A stretch of 64,000 nt of DNA, from contig CP022114.1 in assembly GCA_002211745.1 (NCBI GenBank), forward strand, positions 3,938,645-4,002,644. Direction: 5' to 3'. The position numbers and the translations under genes were made by a program. Each line of letters opens with the position of its first letter. The stretch's first letter is position 1. The notes under the pieces were generated by a model. The model ran no database searches. It was not told the DNA's origin and saw only the letters and a list, made by a program, of their open reading frames with translations. Shown here piece after piece: positions 19,978 to 35,285 of this stretch. The stretch is from Kluyvera genomosp. 3 (lineage in GTDB: Bacteria; Pseudomonadota; Gammaproteobacteria; Enterobacterales; Enterobacteriaceae).

Positions 19978-20746
19978 GTGCCTGGCTTGAAGATTACCCT
20001 TTTACAACAACCCTGGTCTGGATGGATGGACCAGCCAACCTGCGACACTTTGACCGGCAGATGGAAGAGATTGTCGGGCGCGACGTGATTGTACTGCCGG
20101 AAATGTTTACGACCGGATTTGCCATGGAAGCCGCCGAACAGTCGATGGCAGAGGAAGAGGTTGTCGCCTGGATGCGAGAGCAGGCACTGCGCACCAACGC
20201 CCTGGTTGCCGGCAGCGCCGCGCTGCAAACGCCGCTGGGTGCGGTTAATCGTTTCCTGCTCGTGGAGCCGGAAGGCCAGGTCCACGTCTACGACAAACGC
20301 CATCTGTTCCGCATGGCCGATGAGCATCACCACTATATTGCGGGTAACCAGCGCGTGGTGTTGACGTGGCGCGGCTGGCGCATTCTGCCGCTGGTGTGCT
20401 ACGACCTGCGTTTCCCGGTGTGGTCGCGCAACCGCAATGACTACGACCTGGCGCTGTACGTTGCCAACTGGCCCGCGCCGCGTTCACTGCACTGGCAGGC
20501 ACTGCTGACGGCACGCGCTATTGAGAATCAGGCTTACGTCGCTGGCTGCAACCGCGTCGGTACCGACGGCAACGGCCATCACTACCGCGGAGATAGCCGC
20601 ATCATCACCCCACAGGGCGAGATTCTGGCTACCGCCGAACCCATCTGGCGACCCGCATTGACGGAGAGCTTTCTCTGACGCAACTCCAGGAGTATCGCGA
20701 GAATTTCCCTGCCTGGCAGGATGCCGATCCGTTTGCGTTAGGGTAA
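19978..20746 (+). CDS. yafV: Omega-amidase YafV (nitrilase superfamily; two frame breaks)
   Basis: Carbon-nitrogen hydrolase that hydrolyses 2-oxoglutaramate-type omega-amides, a repair and salvage function. GTG start with AAAGGAG upstream. The corrected sequence carries the Glu-Lys-Cys triad: E42 (VLPEMFTTGF), K107 (YDKRHLFRM) and C141 (LVCYDLRFPVW). Frame breaks at about 20012 (CCC) and 20641 (CCC). With both restored it is 256 residues, equal to E. coli, ending AWQDADPFALG. ivy, which sits between yafV and fadE in K-12, is absent. Confidence 0.93.
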
Positions 20747-20796
20747 TGAATGGACGGCAAAGCTGCGCCGAAAATCCTGGAAGGCTAAAACGACGA

Positions 20797-20824
20797 AAGC
20801 CCGAATCATTGCTGATTCGGGCTT
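20797..20824 (-). terminator. Terminator after tRNA-Asp
   Basis: AAGCCCGAATCA / TGATTCGGGCTT stem just 3' of the tRNA on the minus strand. The T tract beyond it is short. Confidence 0.7.
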
Positions 20825-20833
20825 CCTGAATAG

Positions 20834-20909
20834 TGGCGGAACGGACGGGACTCGAACCCGCGACCCCTGCGTGACAGGCAGGTATTCTAACCGACTGAAC
20901 TACCGCTCC
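20834..20909 (-). tRNA. aspV: tRNA-Asp (anticodon GTC), aspV position
   Basis: The minus strand folds as a cloverleaf: acceptor GGAGCGG / CCGTTCC, anticodon loop CTGTCAC, T loop TTCGAGT, encoded CCA. It is 76 bases, one shorter than E. coli tRNA-Asp. The missing base is one G of the G5 tract spanning the anticodon stem and variable loop. The copy at 29457 lacks the same G. Lies downstream of dnaQ as aspV does in K-12. Confidence 0.95.
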
Positions 20910-21038
20910 GCTGTGTTCCCTTGGGAACGAGGCGAATATTACGGATTCCCTCGGAAACCGTCAACGCTTTTTCTCTGTTTTTGAATCGTTTGCTGCAAAA
21001 TTCGCCCATACGCTTATTTTCACAGCAAAATAGCGGTT

Positions 21039-21769
21039 TTATGCCCGCCAGAGACAGCTTCCGCCTTCTTCTGCACCAGATCAAGCCGCGATTCATGGTT
21101 CATCAGCTCTTCATCGGTCGCATAAACAACGCGCAGTTTACTCGCCGCGCGGACAATACGCTGAATTCCGGTATCACCCACCTGTTGCTGTCCTTCGCCT
21201 TCCATCGCAAACTTGATCGACGTCTGGCCGCCCGTCATCGTCAGATAGACGTCTGCCAGGATCTGGGCATCGAGAAGCGCGCCGTGCAGCGTACGCTTGG
21301 TGTTGTCTATTTCATAGCGCGAGCACAACGCATCGAGGCTGTTACGCTTGCCGGGGAACATTTTCCTCGCCAGCGCCAGGCTATCGGTGACTTTACAAAA
21401 GGTATCGGTTTTTGGAATACCGCGATTGAGCTTACTAAACTCATAGTCCATAAAGCCGATATCGAACGATGCGTTATGGATGACCAGCTCCGCGCCGCGG
21501 ATGTAGTCAAGAAACTCATCGGCAACGTCGGCAAAGGTGGGTTTATCCAGCAAGAACTCGTCGGCGATACCGTGAACGCCGAAGGCTTCAGGGTCCACCA
21601 GCCGGTCGGGCTTGAGATAAACGTGGAAGTTGTTGCCGGTCAAACGACGGTTGATTACTTCGACGGCACCGATCTCGATGATCTTGTGACCTTCATAGTG
21701 CGCGCCGATCTGGTTCATACCGGTGGTTTCGGTATCCAGAACGATCTGTCGCGTAATTGCAGTGCTCAT
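21039..21769 (-). CDS. dnaQ: DNA polymerase III epsilon subunit, 3'-5' proofreading exonuclease (one frame break near the 3' end)
   Basis: Proofreading subunit of the replicative polymerase core. DEDDh exonuclease: LDTETTG gives D12 and E14, NSLDALC follows, and [17 protein letters not shown] carries the late catalytic His and Asp region. The Q-rich linker and the C-terminal alpha-binding tail follow. The frame breaks at about 21065, just before the tail; restoring one G gives GGSCLWRA and 243 residues, as in E. coli. Start MSTAITRQ chosen to match the family; an in-frame ATG three codons earlier exists. Divergent from rnhA. Confidence 0.95.
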
Positions 21770-21833
21770 ATCAGTCATTTATGTCAGACTTGCCGTTTTA
21801 CTTTCGATTGCAGATACAGGAAGTCTACCAGAG

Positions 21834-22301
21834 ATGCTTAAACAGGTAGAAATTTTCACCGATGGCTCTTGCCTTGGTAACCCAGGCCCTGGCGGTTATG
21901 GCGCTATTTTACGCTATCGTCAGCGGGAAAAAACCTTTAATGAAGGCTATCGCCTGACCACCAACAACCGGATGGAGCTGATGGCGGCGATCGTCGCGCT
22001 GGAAGCGCTGAAAGAACCGTGCACCGTGGTGCTGAGCACCGACAGCCAGTACGTACGCCAGGGGATCACTCAGTGGATCCACAACTGGAAAAAACGTGGC
22101 TGGAAGACGGCGGATAAAAAGCCGGTGAAGAATGTCGATCTCTGGAAACGGCTCGATGCGGCCCTCGGCCAGCATGACATCCGCTGGGAATGGGTGAAGG
22201 GCCACGCCGGGCATCCGGAGAACGAACGCTGTGATGAGCTGGCACGAGCGGCAGCCTCCGCGCCAACCCACGACGACGTTGGCTACCAGCCGGAAGCCTA
22301 A
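21834..22301 (+). CDS. rnhA: Ribonuclease HI
   Basis: Cleaves the RNA strand of RNA-DNA hybrids. 155 residues from [20 protein letters not shown]. Catalytic D10, E48 (NNRMELM), D70 (LSTDSQYV) and D134 (NERCDELA) are all present, as is the basic handle [20 protein letters not shown]. Intact. Divergent from dnaQ with 64 bases between; its stop overlaps the yafS stop by two bases. Confidence 0.97.
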   Translation: MLKQVEIFTDGSCLGNPGPGGYGAILRYRQREKTFNEGYRLTTNNRMELMAAIVALEALKEPCTVVLSTDSQYVRQGITQWIHNWKKRGWKTADKKPVKNVDLWKRLDAALGQHDIRWEWVKGHAGHPENERCDELARAAASAPTHDDVGYQPEA

Positions 22302-23022
22302 GCGTCCGGCGGTTTACGGTACTGTCGGGTCGCGCCGACCGCCTGCGGGATACGGCTTTTTGCCTTATTTTGCCGCATCGGGTTCAGCGTCAACGGAATG
22401 GTGCGTTTACGTGCAACAATCAGTTGCAGACAACCCAGCGCAGGCAAATGGGTGCTCAACATGACGCCCCCTGCTTCGCCCAGGGCAGCACCTGAAAACG
22501 GCTCTGGTGCAGCACTTCAAAATTCAGCAGCGCCAGCCAGTCGAGCTGGCGGGTCATGGTAAACATTCGGCTGTTGTAAGGGACGGATTTGCGCAGCACC
22601 GGAAACAGCTTGCGTAGCCCCATCAGGCTCACCGGGTTGAAGCTGCTGATAATCAGCCAGCCGTCATCAATTAACACACGGTCGGCTTCGCGCAGCATAC
22701 GGTGTGGGTCGCTGCACCAGGGCAAGGTATGGGCGAGCAGGCAGGCATCGACCGACTTCTCGGCAAACGGCAGATGCAGCGGATCGGCTAGCACCTGCAT
22801 CGGGCTGCCTTCCAGCGAGATATTGACCTGATGTGAGATCGCACAGGCTTCGGTATTGATTTCGGCACTCAGGTTACCGACCTTGAGCAGGTGAAAACCG
22901 TACAACTTTCCGAGCCAGGGTTTCAGTTGACGATCGATAGCCTCGCGATAATATTCACCCCAGGGCAATTGCGCCCACGAGACAGGCGCTGAGACTGTTT
23001 GAGGTATCCTTGCCGGTTTCAT
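22298..23022 (-). CDS. yafS: Class I SAM-dependent methyltransferase YafS (one frame break)
   Basis: Predicted methyltransferase of unknown substrate. [20 protein letters not shown], then [20 protein letters not shown] (SAM pocket) and [20 protein letters not shown] match YafS. The frame breaks at about 22469 inside C5 on the plus strand; the tail then continues [20 protein letters not shown]. Corrected length is 241, close to E. coli (240). Divergent from gloB with 30 bases between. Confidence 0.9.
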
Positions 23023-23049
23023 CACACCTTCCCTACGCTTAAGAGGTAA

Positions 23050-23807
<758 letters not shown>

Positions 23808-23878
23808 TACTTCCGGGTTGCGTTTTCGAAAGTTCGTCGTTATTATCGGTCGTCTTTTAAGCAACTATTGACACACAC

Positions 23879-25238
23879 ATGAAGGCAAAAGCGATATTAC
23901 TCGCCTCTGTCCTGCTCGTGGGTGCCAGGCGTCACAGCAGGGCAACGTCCAACAGCACGCACAGAGCCTTTCTGCGGCTAGTCAAGGGAAGCAAGTAAAT
24001 TCGCAAGTCAGGCACGTTGGATGGACGATGGGACATTCGACATGCAGAATCAGGACTTGTGGGCTTATATTGGCGACGAGCTAAAGATGGGAATCCCGGA
24101 TAACGCCCGGGTTCGCGAACAGAAACAGAAGTACTTACGAAATAAGAGCTATCTCCACGATGTAACTTTACGGGCAGAGCCGTATATGTACTGGATAGCC
24201 GGGCAAGTTAAGAAACGTAACATGCCTATGGAACTGGTATTACTACCCATAGTGGAGAGCGCTTTTGACCCGCACGCAACGTCTGGCGCCAATGCCGCAG
24301 GCATCTGGCAGATCATTCCGAGCACAGGGCGCAATTATGGTCTGAAACAGACCCGCAGTTATGACGCACGTCGTGACGTCGTTGCTTCCACAACGGCAGC
24401 ACTGGATATGATGCAGCGTCTGAACAAAATGTTCGACGGCGACTGGTTATTAACCGTGGCGGCGTATAACAGCGGTGAAGGCCGTGTAATGAAAGCGATG
24501 AAGGCGAACAAAGCCCGTGGTAAGCCTACGGACTTCTGGTCACTTCCATTGCCTCAGGAAACAAAGGTCTACGTACCGAAGATGCTGGCTTTGAGCGACA
24601 TTCTCAAAAACAGCAAACGCTATGGCGTTCGTCTGCCAACAACCGACGAAAGCCGTGCGCTGGCGCGTGTTCGCCTCGATAGCCCGGTTGAGATCTCTCA
24701 GCTCGCAGACATGGCTGGTATGCCGGTCAACAAGCTGAAGACCTTCAACGCAGGCGTTAAAGGCTCTACGCTCGGCGCAAGCGGTCCAAAGTACGTGATG
24801 GTGCCACAGAAGCATGCAGATCAGCTGCGTGAATCCCTGGCCTCCGGTGAAATTGCCGACCTCCAGCCAACGCTGGTTGCTGACAATACGCCGATGTCCA
24901 GCCGCAGCTATCAGGTTCGCTCAGGCGACACGCTGTCGGGTATTGCATCACGCTTAGGCGTGACGACGAAGGACCTGCAGCAGTGGAACAACCTGCGTGG
25001 TAGCAACCTGAAAGTGGGCCAGAGCTTAACGGTAGGTGCGGGCAGCAGCGCTGCGCGTCTTGCCGATAACAGCAGCATTACGTACCGCGTACGTAAAGGT
25101 GATTCGCTGTCGAGCATTGCAAAGCGTCACGGCGTGAACATCAAAGATGTGATGCGCTGGAATAGTGACACTGGCAACCTGCAGCCGGGCGATCAGCTCA
25201 CGCTGTATGTTAAGAACAGCGACCGTCCTGACTCCTGA
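23879..25238 (+). CDS. mltD: Membrane-bound lytic murein transglycosylase D (two frame breaks near the 5' end)
   Basis: Outer-membrane lipoprotein that cleaves glycan strands to 1,6-anhydro products. MKAKAILLASVLLVG then C: the first break (about 23921) falls exactly at the lipobox cysteine, the second at about 23987. With both restored it is 453 residues. The SLT domain has the catalytic Glu of ESAFDPHATSGANAAGIWQI at about residue 126. Two C-terminal LysM repeats, YQVRSGDTLSGIASRLGV (about 345-388) and YRVRKGDSLSSIAKRHGV (about 402-446), bind peptidoglycan. Confidence 0.94.
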
Positions 25239-25250
25239 CAGGCATCCAGT

Positions 25251-25284
25251 AAAAAAGGCACCGTTTCCCCCGGTGCCTTTTTTT
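25251..25284. terminator. Bidirectional terminator of mltD and yafD
   Basis: A6-GGCACCG, loop, CGGTGCC-T7. A/T tracts flank both sides, so it can serve convergent mltD (plus) and yafD (minus). Confidence 0.9.
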
Positions 25285-25296
25285 ATGTCTTCTGCC

Positions 25297-26090
25297 CTAC
25301 CTGCCGGGACTGAATTCGACGATCAATGGATTGTGATCCGATGCGCGAGTAACCAGCACGGAAGCATCGTTCACGTTCAACCCCGATAGAAAACGAAGTC
25401 CAGCGGACGACCAAACGCCCGGCGGCGCTGATCGTCGTCAAAACGTACCGGGCGCAGCGACATATCGCGCGCAAAACGGTACAGCGCGTTCATACGCGGA
25501 CGACTCCAGGCGTTGAAATCCCCGGCCATGATCACCGGGCCGTTATGTTGGGCAATCTGTTCGCCGATGGGCATCAGCTGCTTACTGTAGACATCAACGC
25601 CAAGGCTAAAGTTAACGGCGTGAATATTCACGACCATCAGCAATTGCGAATCAGGAAGTGGGTAAACAGTCACTAACGCCGATTTCGCCAGACGCAGAAT
25701 CGGCTCACGTTCACGTAGTGGGCAGCAGTAAACAGGCTGGGCAGCGGACAGGGTCATCACGCCAGAAGGATGATGCGGCAGCGCGAACGCGGGCACCTGA
25801 TCGGCCGCAAGATAGTTAGTGGTCGCAAACTTTACCAGTTCTGGCGTGGTTTGCGCTTCCTGCAATAGCACCAGGTGCGCATCTTTACCGTACTTATTCA
25901 GCACCGACAGCCATTCAGCGCGCTGCTGCTTAAAGATATTCCACACCAGGATGCGAATATTCTCTTCAGTGCTTAACGGCTTACCCACCGATAATGCCTC
26001 GCTCAACCCGGAATACGCGCCCGGCGGCGGGAGGATCCGCTCTGCGGGCTGTCCGGCAATATAGCGCATGGCGTAGGTATTTTTTCGCAC
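25297..26090 (-). CDS. yafD: Endonuclease/exonuclease/phosphatase family protein YafD (one frame break)
   Basis: EEP-fold hydrolase of unassigned substrate. [20 protein letters not shown], then [18 protein letters not shown] (metal Glu), [10 protein letters not shown] and [14 protein letters not shown]. The frame breaks at about 25382; the restored tail [17 protein letters not shown] supplies the SDH catalytic motif. Corrected length is 264, against 266 in E. coli. The yafE gene next to it in K-12 is missing here. Confidence 0.9.
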
Positions 26091-26231
26091 TTTCTTTTAT
26101 AACCTCAATAAGCAAAGAACCCGCCTGATTCCAGGAAGGTTCCTCAGTTATAGGGCTTTTGCCCACGGTTTCAACGCTATTTGTGATAAAGCTGGGTGAA
26201 CTTCTGTAAGCCTGTGCTTACCGAAAAAATT

Positions 26232-27405
26232 CTAACCAAGTACGGCGCGACCCGGCTTGTCCAGGCGGCCACTCAGGCCGGTCAACAGCAGCGCTCCCAC
26301 CACAATCAGCGCGCCAATCCACGGCGTTTGTGCCAGACCATAGTGTTCGACGGTTTGTCCCCCACTACGGAGCCGATAGCAATTCCGACATTAAAAGCGG
26401 CGATGTTCAGGCCCGATGCCACATCAACGGCAGCTGGCGTGTACTCTTCGGCCTTCTGAACCACATAGACCTGCAAACCTGGCACGTTACCAAAGGCAAA
26501 CACCCCATCACCAACACCGTTGCCAGCGCAGCATACTGAATTGACGCCGTGAACTGGAAGACCACCAACAGCGCCGCCAGCGCGGCAAAGATAAATTTCA
26601 GCGCCGGTATCGCACCGTGTTTGTCGGCCAGTTTACCACCCCAGATATTCCCTACTGCGACCGCCACACCGTAACCTAACAGGATCCAACTGACCGCGTT
26701 CGGTGTGAAGCCAGCCAGATTTTGCATCATCGGCGCCAGGAAGGTGAAGGCGGTAAAGACGCCGCCGTAGCCCAGCGCGGTAATCGCGTAAATCATCAGC
26801 AGACGCGGGTGAGTCAGCACTTTCAACTGGTCAGTTAAACTTGCTGGTGCACGACCAGGGATATTACCCGGTACCAGTATGGCGCTGGCAATCAGCGCAA
26901 TCACGCCCAGTAAAGAAACGGCAAGGAAAGTTTCACGCCAGCCAAAGTGCTGACCGATAAAGGTGCCCAGCGGCACACCGGTGACCAGCGCCACGGTCAG
27001 GCCACCAAACATAATGGCAATCGCCGAGGCGGCTTTCTCTTTTGGCACCAGACTGGTGGCAATGGTTGAGCCAATGGAAAAGAACACGCCGTGCGCCAGA
27101 CCAGTCAGCAGACGCGCGACAACTAAGGTGGCGTATCCCGGCGCCTGCCAGGCCAGCAGGTTACCGACGGTAAACAGCACCATCAAGGCCAGCAGCAGCT
27201 GTTTGCGCGGCAGTTTGCCCGTCAGGGCCGTGAGCACCGGCGCGCCAATAGCCACACCCAGAGCATAGATGGAAACCAGCATCCCGGCGGAAGGCAAGGA
27301 GATGGCAAGCTGTTCAGCAATCGTCGGGACCAGGCCGACAATCACAAATTCGGTTGTGCCAATAGCGAAGGCACTGATCGTTAAGGCTAGTAGCGCCAGC
27401 GGCAT
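26232..27405 (-). CDS. MFS transporter, DHA1 (AraJ/YdhP-like) efflux family (two frame breaks)
   Basis: Predicted 12-helix inner-membrane drug/sugar efflux permease; substrate unknown. MPLALLALTISAFAIGTTEF and GLVPTIAEQLAISLPSAGML fit this subfamily, and RLLTGLAHGVFFSIG, GGLTVALVTGVPLGTF and GGKLADKHG are MFS landmarks. Frame breaks at about 26504 (C4) and 26361 (C5). With both restored it is 391 residues, ending LSGRLDKPGRAVLG. It sits between yafC and yafD, where E. coli has no gene, and is divergent from the LysR regulator yafC, which may control it. Confidence 0.85.
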
Positions 27406-27470
27406 AATTTACTCCACATCATCAGTATTAAGATGACACGTAGTATGCCGGGTGTTTAAATAACAAAAAT

Positions 27471-27490
27471 ATTCAGAATCTCAATAGAAT
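27471..27490. promoter_or_regulatory. Possible LysR-type operator between yafC and the MFS gene
   Basis: ATTC and GAAT half-sites flank an AT-rich centre (T-N11-A-like), 18 bases upstream of the yafC start in the 103-base divergent spacer. Suggestive only. Confidence 0.3.
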
Positions 27491-27508
27491 TTTGCGTCAG
27501 GTGCAATA

Positions 27509-28402
27509 ATGAGAGCAACATCAGAAGAGATCGCCATTTTCGTGGCGGTAGTTGAAAGCGGAAGTTTTAGCCGGGCAGCGGAGCAGCTTGGCCAAGCTAA
27601 CTCGGCGGTGAGCCGGGCGGTAAAGAAGCTGGAATCTAAGCTCGGAGTGAGCCTGCTTAACCGCACCACGCGTCAGCTTAATCTGACTGAAGAGGGAGAA
27701 CGCTACTTTCGTCGCATGCAGGTTGTGCTACAAGAGATGGCCGCGGCGGAAAATGAGCTACTGGATACGCGCAATACGCCGCGTGGTCTGCTGCGGGTCG
27801 ACGCAGCCACGCCGGTGATGTTGCACTTCCTGATGCCGTTGATTAAGCCGTTTCGCGAACGCTACCCGGAGATGACGCTCTCGCTGGTGTCGTCTGAGAC
27901 CTTTATCAACCTGATTGAGCGTAAAGTGGACGTTGCCATTCGGGCGGGGACATTAACCGACTCCAGTCTACGCGCTCGCCCCCTGTTTAACAGCTATCGT
28001 AAGATCATCGCATCACCGGAGTATATTGCCAGACATGGCAAGCCGGAGAACGTTGCAGATTTGAATGAGCACCAGTGCCTTGGTTTCACCGAACCTTCTT
28101 CGCTGAACACGTGGCCAGTGTACTGCTGCGATGGGCAGTTTATGGAAGTCAGCTGCGACATTACCTCCAACAGCGGAGAAACGCTCAAACAGCTGTGTTT
28201 GAACGGCAACGGTATTGCCTGCCTGTCGGATTACATGGTGGATAAAGAGATTGCGAGCGGAGAGTTTGTTGAGCTGTTGGCCGATAAGCGACTGCCTGTC
28301 GAAATGCCGTTTAGCGCGGTTTACTACAGTGACCGGGCAGTGAGCACCCGTATCAGGGCGTTTATTGATTTTCTGAGCGAGTACGTGAAGGAGAATCGGT
28401 AA
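27509..28402 (+). CDS. yafC: LysR-family transcriptional regulator YafC
   Basis: 297 residues (E. coli YafC 304). N-terminal winged [23 protein letters not shown] at about residues 17-36, then [16 protein letters not shown]. The effector domain has [20 protein letters not shown] and [20 protein letters not shown]. Effector and targets are unknown. The neighbouring divergent MFS pump is the natural candidate target. Intact. Confidence 0.93.
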   Translation: MRATSEEIAIFVAVVESGSFSRAAEQLGQANSAVSRAVKKLESKLGVSLLNRTTRQLNLTEEGERYFRRMQVVLQEMAAAENELLDTRNTPRGLLRVDAATPVMLHFLMPLIKPFRERYPEMTLSLVSSETFINLIERKVDVAIRAGTLTDSSLRARPLFNSYRKIIASPEYIARHGKPENVADLNEHQCLGFTEPSSLNTWPVYCCDGQFMEVSCDITSNSGETLKQLCLNGNGIACLSDYMVDKEIASGEFVELLADKRLPVEMPFSAVYYSDRAVSTRIRAFIDFLSEYVKENR

Positions 28403-28487
28403 CGAATCGCACAGCTGATTGGGAGGCCGGAGTCGACATGAGCGTTTCGTCCGGGCTACCAGAGGGTTTCAGAGGGTTAAAGGGCCA

Positions 28488-29291
28488 TTAGTCCCACTCA
28501 GGAGCCAGACCTTCCGGACTGACCAGGCGGTCGTTGCAGTCCAGCGCGGCGATGGCTTTTTTATCTTCAGCATCTAATTTCAGATCCTGAGCCAGCAGGT
28601 TGCTTGCCAGATTTTCACGCTTAGTAGAAGACGGAATTACCGCATAGCCTTCACCCATTGCCCAGGCCAGAATAACCTGCGCAGGCGTCGCATTATGTTT
28701 CTTCGCGATGGCTGCAATCACTTCATCTTTCAGTGCTTTACCGTATGCCAGCGTCATGTAAGAAGTGATATGGATACCGTGCTCGGTAGCCCAATCAACG
28801 ACTTTGCGGTTTTGCAGATACGGTGACAGCTCAATCTGGTTAGTGGCGATATGCTCTACGCCTACGGCTGCAATAGCGCGCTCCATCAGCGGAATCGTGA
28901 AGTTAGAGATCCCGATCTGGCGAGTCAGACCTTGTTTTTTCGCTTCCAGCAGCGCAGCCATAAACTCTTCAACCGCCACGGCATCGTTCGGCGACGGCCA
29001 GTGGATCAGCGTCAGATCAACATAGTCGGTACGCAGCTTCTGCAGGCTTTCTTTGAGGCTCGCGATCAGCTTGTCTTTGCTCAGGTTTTCAATCCAGATC
29101 TTGGTGGTGATGAACAGCTCATTACGCGCAATGCCGCTTTCGGCAATTGCCTGGCCTACGGCCGCTTCGTTGTCATAGATCTGCGCGGTATCGATAGTAC
29201 GGTAACCAAGCTCCAGCGCGGTTTTAACGGATGCAATAACAACGTCGTCTTTCAGGCGGAAGGTACCGAGACCAAATGCAGGGATTGTCAT
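28488..29291 (-). CDS. dkgB: 2,5-didehydrogluconate reductase B / methylglyoxal reductase (aldo-keto reductase)
   Basis: NADPH-dependent AKR acting on 2,5-diketo-D-gluconate and methylglyoxal. 267 residues, as in E. coli. AKR tetrad D34, Y39 ([15 protein letters not shown]), K64 (ITTKIW) and H97 (TLIHWPSP). NADPH-binding C-terminal signature [14 protein letters not shown]. Intact. Lies downstream of the rRNA operon, as in K-12; convergent with yafC. Confidence 0.96.
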   Translation of the reverse strand: MTIPAFGLGTFRLKDDVVIASVKTALELGYRTIDTAQIYDNEAAVGQAIAESGIARNELFITTKIWIENLSKDKLIASLKESLQKLRTDYVDLTLIHWPSPNDAVAVEEFMAALLEAKKQGLTRQIGISNFTIPLMERAIAAVGVEHIATNQIELSPYLQNRKVVDWATEHGIHITSYMTLAYGKALKDEVIAAIAKKHNATPAQVILAWAMGEGYAVIPSSTKRENLASNLLAQDLKLDAEDKKAIAALDCNDRLVSPEGLAPEWD

Positions 29292-29415
29292 GATTTTCCT
29301 CTTTATTTATCAAAATGGGTTAACTGAGACCATTATGACGAGGGAGAGGATTGAGAAAAAGATCGTGAAATGCAGAGGATTTTTGCTAAAACAGCAACAA
29401 TCAAACGATACGCAA

Positions 29416-29449
29416 AGAAAAAGCCCTGAGCAAATATGCTCAGGGCTCT
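29416..29449 (-). terminator. Terminator of the rRNA operon (after tRNA-Asp)
   Basis: AGCCCTGAGC / GCTCAGGGCT stem, followed on the minus strand by TTTTTC. It begins eight bases after the tRNA-Asp 3' end. Confidence 0.9.
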
Positions 29450-29456
29450 TAATAAG

Positions 29457-29532
29457 TGGCGGAACGGACGGGACTCGAACCCGCGACCCCTGCGTGACAG
29501 GCAGGTATTCTAACCGACTGAACTACCGCTCC
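29457..29532 (-). tRNA. aspU: tRNA-Asp (anticodon GTC), distal tRNA of the rRNA operon
   Basis: Identical to the copy at 20834-20909, including encoded CCA and the one-base-short G tract at the anticodon stem/variable loop border. Position after 5S matches aspU of E. coli rrnH. Confidence 0.95.
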
Positions 29533-29579
29533 ACCGAATTTCTTTGTCACTACCCGGATTATTCATCCCGGTTTACTGC

Positions 29580-29598
29580 AATTTGATGCCTGGCAGTT
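29580..29598 (-). repeat. Partial second copy of the 5S rRNA 3' end
   Basis: These 19 bases are identical to 29717-29735, which hold the last 13 bases of the 5S gene (minus-strand ...AACTGCCAGGCAT) plus six flanking bases. It looks like the stump of a former duplicate 5S gene. Confidence 0.7.
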
Positions 29599-29600
29599 TA

Positions 29601-29684
29601 TGAATCACTTTGTGATTCACCCTTCGGGCCGTTGCTTCGCAACGTTCAAAAGCTTTCGCTTTTGTCCTACTCTCTGTCGAGTAG
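29601..29684 (-). repeat. Cluster of short hairpins between 5S and tRNA-Asp
   Basis: Four short perfect inverted repeats in a row: 29601-29619 (TGAATCAC/GTGATTCA), 29631-29643 (GTTGC/GCAAC), 29648-29663 (AAAAGC/GCTTTT) and 29667-29684 (CTACTC/GAGTAG). Probably precursor rRNA/tRNA processing structures; function not known. Confidence 0.5.
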
Positions 29685-29722
29685 TGAACTGCCTCGAAAG
29701 TTAATGCCATACTTCTAATTTG

Positions 29723-29842
29723 ATGCCTGGCAGTTCCCTACTCTCGCATGGGGAGACCCCACACTACCATCGGCGCTACGGCGTTTCACTTCTGAGTTCG
29801 GCATGGGGTCAGGTGGGACCACCGCGCTACAGCCGCCAGGCA
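29723..29842 (-). rRNA. rrfH: 5S ribosomal RNA
   Basis: 120 bases, the standard length, from TGCCTGGCGGC to GAACTGCCAGGCAT on the minus strand. The landmark CCGAACTCAGAAGTGAAACG is present. Confidence 0.97.
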
Positions 29843-29932
29843 AATTCTGTTTTCAGACCGCTTTATGCGTTCTGATTTAATCTGTAATCAAGCTGAATCT
29901 TCGTCTCTTCGCCAAAACATCTTCGGCGTTGT

Positions 29933-32831
<2,899 letters not shown>

Positions 32832-32962
32832 TCACAACCGAAGATGTTTCTTTCGATTCATCATCGACTTGCGAAAATTTGAGAGACTCGAACACACCGC
32901 TTATCTGTTCTTATTACGGAGAACAGACACAGTGTGTCGTTTCAATTTTCAGCTTGATCCAG

Positions 32963-32976
32963 ATTTTTAAAGAGCA
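32963..32976 (-). promoter_or_regulatory. boxA antitermination element in the 16S-23S spacer
   Basis: The minus strand reads TGCTCTTTAAAAAT, the boxA that recruits NusB/S10 ahead of 23S, between tRNA-Ala and 23S. Confidence 0.8.
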
Positions 32977-33038
32977 AAACTTCGCAGTGAACCTTTTCAG
33001 GTACACTCTGAAGTTTTCTTGGTTTGTTGCAGTAAAGA

Positions 33039-33114
33039 TGGTGGAGCTATGCGGGATCGAACCGCAGACCTCCTGCGTGCAAAGCAGGCGCTCTCCCAGC
33101 TGAGCTATAGCCCC
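33039..33114 (-). tRNA. alaV: tRNA-Ala (anticodon TGC)
   Basis: 76 bases with GGGGCTATAGCTCAGCTGGG at the 5' end, anticodon loop TTTGCAC and encoded CCA. Lies in the 16S-23S spacer after tRNA-Ile, as in rrnH. Confidence 0.97.
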
Positions 33115-33224
33115 ATCGTTTGACAGAATCTCTTAAAACCGCAATTCTTTCTGAGACAAGGCGTGGAACGGCGAAGCATACTGAAGTATGCGAGTCGTTT
33201 CACAACGCGGTATCAGGAAGAATT

Positions 33225-33301
<77 letters not shown>

Positions 33302-33371
33302 GCAGAGATTCTTTACTGCTATTTTTCATCAGACAATCTGTGTGAGCACTTCAAAGAACGTTTCTTTAAGG

Positions 33372-34905
<1,534 letters not shown>

Positions 34906-35031
34906 AAGTTTGATGCTCGTGAATTAAACTTCGTAATGAATTACGTGTTCACTCAGAGACTTGGTATTCATTTTTCGTCTTGCGACGTTAAGAATCCGTA
35001 TCTTCGAGTGCCCACACAGATTGTCTGATAA

Positions 35032-35045
35032 ATTGTTAAAGAGCA
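35032..35045 (-). promoter_or_regulatory. boxA of the rRNA leader
   Basis: The minus strand reads TGCTCTTTAACAAT, the canonical rrn leader boxA for NusB/S10-dependent antitermination, 127 bases upstream of 16S. Confidence 0.92.
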
Positions 35046-35085
35046 GTTGCGACGCGGCTTGCAGCTCACCGTCGCGAGGTGGCGT

Positions 35086-35113
35086 ATATTACGCTTTCCT
35101 CTTTCAGAGTCAA
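35086..35113 (-). promoter_or_regulatory. rRNA operon promoter P2
   Basis: -35 TTGACT and -10 TAATAT with a 16-base spacer on the minus strand, followed by a GC-rich discriminator; typical rrn P2 layout downstream of P1. Confidence 0.85.
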
Positions 35114-35205
35114 GCGTTTAATTTCGCTTTTCTCTGTCGAGATTCTCAGGAGAATCTCGCTGACCCGGCGGCTTGTTTGCCGTTGTTCCGTGTCAGTGGG
35201 AGCGC

Positions 35206-35258
35206 ATTATAGGGAGTTATTTCTGGCTGACAAGAGGGAAAATGCATTTTTCTTTCAA
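35206..35258 (-). promoter_or_regulatory. rRNA operon promoter P1 with UP element
   Basis: -35 TTGTCA and -10 TATAAT with a 16-base spacer, followed by GCGC (the stringent-control discriminator). Just upstream, 35234-35258 is A/T-rich (GAAAGAAAAATGCATTTTCC), as expected for an UP element. Fis sites would have to overlap the end of gmhB. Confidence 0.9.
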
Positions 35259-35285
35259 CCGCTCACCTTTTCGCCTTTTCGTCGA

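Noticed and set aside
29601-29684. CRISPR-like array in the rrn tail
   Set aside because: The hairpins differ in sequence from each other and have no regular spacers.
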